Below, piece by piece: positions 62,837 to 64,000 of a stretch of DNA of 64,000 nt. The DNA comes from Paludibacteraceae bacterium. GTDB taxonomy: Bacteria > Bacteroidota > Bacteroidia > Bacteroidales > Paludibacteraceae. Positions within the stretch are counted from its first letter, which is position 1, and every line of letters starts with the position of its first letter. Where the stretch lies: NCBI GenBank assembly GCA_017448985.1, contig JAFSKL010000019.1, forward strand, positions 16,933 to 80,932, in the 5' to 3' direction. The position numbers and the translations under genes are program-made. The notes beneath the pieces were generated by a model. The model had not been told where the DNA came from. It made no database searches and saw nothing but the letters and a program-made list of their open reading frames with translations.

Positions 62837-63217
62837 TTACTTCGTTGCTTTTTTCTTGTTTGCAACAGTTTTCTTACGTCCCTTGCGCGTGCGGGCGTTG
62901 TTCTTGGTGCTCTGTCCACGAACGGGAAGACCGATACGGTGACGTACACCACGGTAACAACCGATATCCATCAAGCGTTTGATATTCAATTGTGTTTCCG
63001 AACGAAGATCACCTTCTACTTTGAATTTAGCACCGATGATCTCACGGACTTTAGCTGCTTGGTCATCCGTCCAATTCTCTACCTTGATGCTTGGGTCAAT
63101 GCCTGCCTCTGCGAGAATTTTCTTTGCGCTTGAACGACCTATTCCGTAGATATAAGTCAGACTGACTTCGCCACATTTGTTCTGCGGTATATCTACACCG
63201 ACAATTCTTATAGCCAT
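62837..63217 (-). CDS. rpsM: 30S ribosomal protein S13
   Basis: 126 residues: ARIVGVDIP-type start ([17 protein letters not shown]), helix-hairpin regions, [20 protein letters not shown] and a basic tail. It bridges the 30S head and the 50S subunit. Confidence 0.98.
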   Translation of the reverse strand: MAIRIVGVDIPQNKCGEVSLTYIYGIGRSSAKKILAEAGIDPSIKVENWTDDQAAKVREIIGAKFKVEGDLRSETQLNIKRLMDIGCYRGVRHRIGLPVRGQSTKNNARTRKGRKKTVANKKKATK

Positions 63218-63292
63218 AATTTAATACTAAGGATAATTTTGTTAAATAAATAATTGATTTTAGAAGTTGTTGATTCGAATTAAAGATTGCGC

Positions 63293-63409
63293 TTATCCTT
63301 GACGCATCTTCATTTTCGGATCCTTCTTGTTGATTACATACAAGTGCCCTTTGCGACGTACGATTTTGCAGTCTGCATTGCGCTTCTTGATAGATGCTCT
63401 AACTTTCAT
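63293..63409 (-). CDS. rpmJ: 50S ribosomal protein L36
   Basis: 38 residues, [20 protein letters not shown] to KMRQG. It retains only one cysteine (DC) and has [15 protein letters not shown], so it is a variant without the zinc-binding C-C-C-H set. It lies in its standard place between infA and rpsM. Confidence 0.95.
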   Translation of the reverse strand: MKVRASIKKRNADCKIVRRKGHLYVINKKDPKMKMRQG

Positions 63410-63439
63410 TGCTGAATAGAGTTTAAAAAGTTTGTTAAT

Positions 63440-63658
63440 TTACTTGTAGCGGAAGGAGATACGTCCTTTCGTGAGGTCGTACGGACTCATTTCAACTTTG
63501 ACACGGTCACCGGCGAGGATCTTGATGTAATGCATACGCATCTTGCCGGAGATATGGGCGATGATGAGCGGTCCGTTCTCGAGTTGCACGCGGAACATAG
63601 CGTTGGACAGTGCCTCAACTACGGTTCCATCTACTTCGATGCTGTCTTGTTTTGCCAT
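63440..63658 (-). CDS. infA: Translation initiation factor IF-1
   Basis: 72 residues, a single S1-like OB fold ([47 protein letters not shown]). It binds the ribosomal A site during initiation. Confidence 0.98.
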   Translation of the reverse strand: MAKQDSIEVDGTVVEALSNAMFRVQLENGPLIIAHISGKMRMHYIKILAGDRVKVEMSPYDLTKGRISFRYK

Positions 63659-63687
63659 AAGCTTAATGGGTTTACTATTTGTTAAAC

Positions 63688-64000
63688 TTAGATGAATCTG
63701 TCTCCCAAAACCTGTTGGATGTAGTCAAAGGTGGATAAGATATCGGCTTTGCCGTTACGCACGCACACGGATAATTCATAATGTGCGGCGGGTTTGCGGT
63801 CGATGGTTCGAGCGGTCCAGCCGTCTTCCTCGATGAGGACGTTACGACGTCCGAGGGTGATCATCGGCTCGATAGCAAGCGTCATACCACTCTTGAGGAC
63901 GATGCCGTTTCCGCGGCGACCATAGTTGCACACATCGGGTTCCTCGTGCATATCGCGTCCGATACCGTGTCCCACGAACTCGCGTACTACGCCGTAGCCA
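63688..64000 (-). CDS. map: Methionine aminopeptidase type I, C-terminal part (continues beyond the right edge)
   Basis: The open frame continues to the window edge ([16 protein letters not shown] across base 63976). Metal-binding residues are seen: His in VGHGIG, Glu in TLAIEPM and Glu in YELSV near the end. It removes the initiator methionine from new proteins. The map-infA-rpmJ order is standard. Confidence 0.95.
   Translation of the reverse strand, partial: GYGVVREFVGHGIGRDMHEEPDVCNYGRRGNGIVLKSGMTLAIEPMITLGRRNVLIEEDGWTARTIDRKPAAHYELSVCVRNGKADILSTFDYIQQVLGDRFI

Overview
The window looks like a chromosome segment from the order Bacteroidales (phylum Bacteroidota), probably a gut or anaerobic lineage. 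The evidence is Bacteroidota-type promoters (TTG, about 20 bases, TAnnTTTG) before many genes, weak or absent Shine-Dalgarno sequences, giant secreted proteins with Listeria-Bacteroides (InlB-type) repeats, a TonB-dependent receptor under a TPP riboswitch, and an ATP-dependent PEP carboxykinase. No rRNA, tRNA, CRISPR array, integrase or transposase was seen.

Layout. 1-7.9 kb: hexuronate catabolism (end of uxaC, kdgK, kdgA, an ExuT-type transporter and a secreted beta-propeller protein). A block of three accessory genes (RhuM-Fic fusion, transglutaminase-like protein, unknown 115-residue protein) lies between uxaC and kdgK. 7.9-15.7 kb: pckA on the minus strand, then a plus-strand run of tsaC-like gene, polyprenyl-phosphate sugar transferase, radical SAM protein, xseB (50 residues) and a four-helix membrane protein, followed by a TPP riboswitch and its TonB-dependent receptor. 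15.7-46.8 kb: a surface-protein island on the minus strand with three giant secreted proteins (3704, 2073 and 2270 residues). Two of them are each preceded by an accessory gene (RelA/SpoT-domain protein; ORF6N protein) with related promoter regions, and each is followed by a tiny protein (47 and 51 residues) sharing both ends. A HipBA toxin-antitoxin pair lies between them.

46.8-58 kb: DUF3737 protein, two AAA-type ATPases whose promoters sit in a nearly identical 200-bp direct repeat, and a small acyl/polyketide-type gene set: DUF4105-like protein, stand-alone condensation-domain protein, phosphatidylserine decarboxylase-like protein, ketoreductase, ketosynthase, acyl carrier protein and FAD-dependent desaturase-like oxidoreductase. 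One ATPase module splits this set. 58-64 kb: archaeal-type aspS, then the end of the ribosomal protein cluster read right to left (map, infA, rpmJ, rpsM, rpsK, rpsD, rpoA, rplQ). A structured RNA element with compensatory changes occurs twice, 32-40 bases upstream of aspS and of rplQ.

A recurrent theme is short tandem repeats with a 7-base period, found in intergenic DNA and also inside coding genes (receptor signal peptide, ketosynthase, twice in the decarboxylase, tail of the largest surface protein). The main candidates for something undescribed are the accessory gene / giant protein / tiny protein cassette, the duplicated RNA element, and the split condensation-domain/ketosynthase gene set.
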